Assembly (NCBI GenBank): GCA_030917205.1
Contig: JAUPVE010000010.1
Span: forward strand, 1-12,222
Direction: 5' to 3'
DNA length: 12,222 bases
From: Patescibacteria group bacterium
GTDB taxonomy: Bacteria; Patescibacteriota; Patescibacteriia; UBA1558; GWA2-36-10
Part shown: piece after piece, positions 11,934-12,222 of the stretch
How positions within the stretch are numbered: position 1 is the stretch's first letter
Layout of the letters: every line of letters starts with the position of its first letter
The notes under the pieces: model-generated
Told to the model about the DNA's origin: nothing
Databases searched by the model: none
Seen by the model: only the letters and a program-made list of their open reading frames with translations
Program-made: the position numbers and the translations under genes

Positions 11934-12209
11934 ATGACTACTGACAACAAGGCAATTCAGGTGGTTGCGCGCAGCCTACTAGTGGAGATCGTGGTACCTG
12001 CGGTATCACCGGAACTTGCACGCCAAGTGCAAGAAGCTTTGAACGGAAGCAATGGTCGATTCCAGGTCGCTGAAATCGATCTCAAGGAAGATGGTTATCA
12101 TCTTCAGATCCGAGCTCGAGTCCGTGATCAGGGCCTACTCCAGCAAGCCCTGCAAGATTTGGCCAACAAACTGAAGATGAGTCTTCGTGATCCCACTACC
12201 AGCAGCTAA
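11934..12209 (+). CDS. Protein of unknown function, 91 residues
   Basis: Starts MTTDNKAIQVVARS and ends DPTTSS. The visible pattern suggests beta-alpha-beta-beta-alpha: strand SLLVEIVVP (14-22), helix SPELARQVQEALNG (25-38), strands FQVAEIDLK and YHLQIRARV, then helix QGLLQQALQDLANKLK. This is compatible with a small ferredoxin-like or ACT-like fold, but no motif is recognised and no function is proposed. There is no signal peptide or membrane segment. The gene uses many C- and G-ending codons (CTC, GTG, CGC, ATC) unlike the AT-rich minus-strand genes, and has the strongest SD in the window. High expression or recent transfer could each explain this. It is the only plus-strand gene in the window and is divergent from mnmA. 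Confidence 0.8.
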   Translation: MTTDNKAIQVVARSLLVEIVVPAVSPELARQVQEALNGSNGRFQVAEIDLKEDGYHLQIRARVRDQGLLQQALQDLANKLKMSLRDPTTSS

Positions 12210-12222
12210 GCGTCAACCGCCA

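Overview
The window looks like part of a chromosome from an uncultured, streamlined bacterium, most likely Candidatus Patescibacteria (CPR). The reasons are AT-rich, tightly packed and often overlapping genes, mostly without Shine-Dalgarno (SD) sequences; a secreted protein built from the degenerate 'WY(V/L)NP-RY' repeat typical of CPR surface proteins; a compact AlaRS without the usual middle barrel or C-Ala domain; and many small nucleotide-metabolism proteins. UGA acts as a normal stop (for example at the end of the Nudix gene), which argues against the UGA=Gly lineages. No taxonomic marker was searched, so this placement is an inference.

Positions 9335 to 1, minus strand: one probable operon of eleven closely spaced or overlapping genes. 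In order of transcription they are alaS, hpf, secA, a frameshifted alpha/beta hydrolase, a small coiled-coil protein, a MazG-like pyrophosphohydrolase, a HIGH-motif nucleotidyltransferase, a cupin, an MTH1-like Nudix hydrolase, a membrane GT2 glycosyltransferase, and a signal-peptide protein that runs off the left edge. A well-formed promoter and an SD precede alaS. The operon joins translation (alaS, hpf), export (secA), nucleotide clean-up and surface or glycan functions.

Positions 9423 to 10717, minus strand: about 1.3 kb without a convincing protein gene, but full of what appear to be independent small RNA transcription units. Five TTGACA promoters, four of them reading TTGACAAAT, are each followed by a GC-rich structured segment (or almost nothing) and a rho-independent terminator. 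Two units encode cloverleaf-like RNAs with perfect 7-bp acceptor stems and encoded CCA but badly non-canonical tRNA interiors. Two encode larger structured RNAs (about 270 and 195 nt) that I cannot match to tmRNA, RNase P RNA or SRP RNA. One unit is nearly empty, with a promoter running straight into a terminator. This array is the most interesting part of the window.

Positions 10730 to 12222: mnmA (tRNA 2-thiouridylase) on the minus strand, then a divergent promoter pair, then a plus-strand gene for a 91-residue protein of unknown function with a strong SD and a visibly GC-richer base composition than its neighbours.
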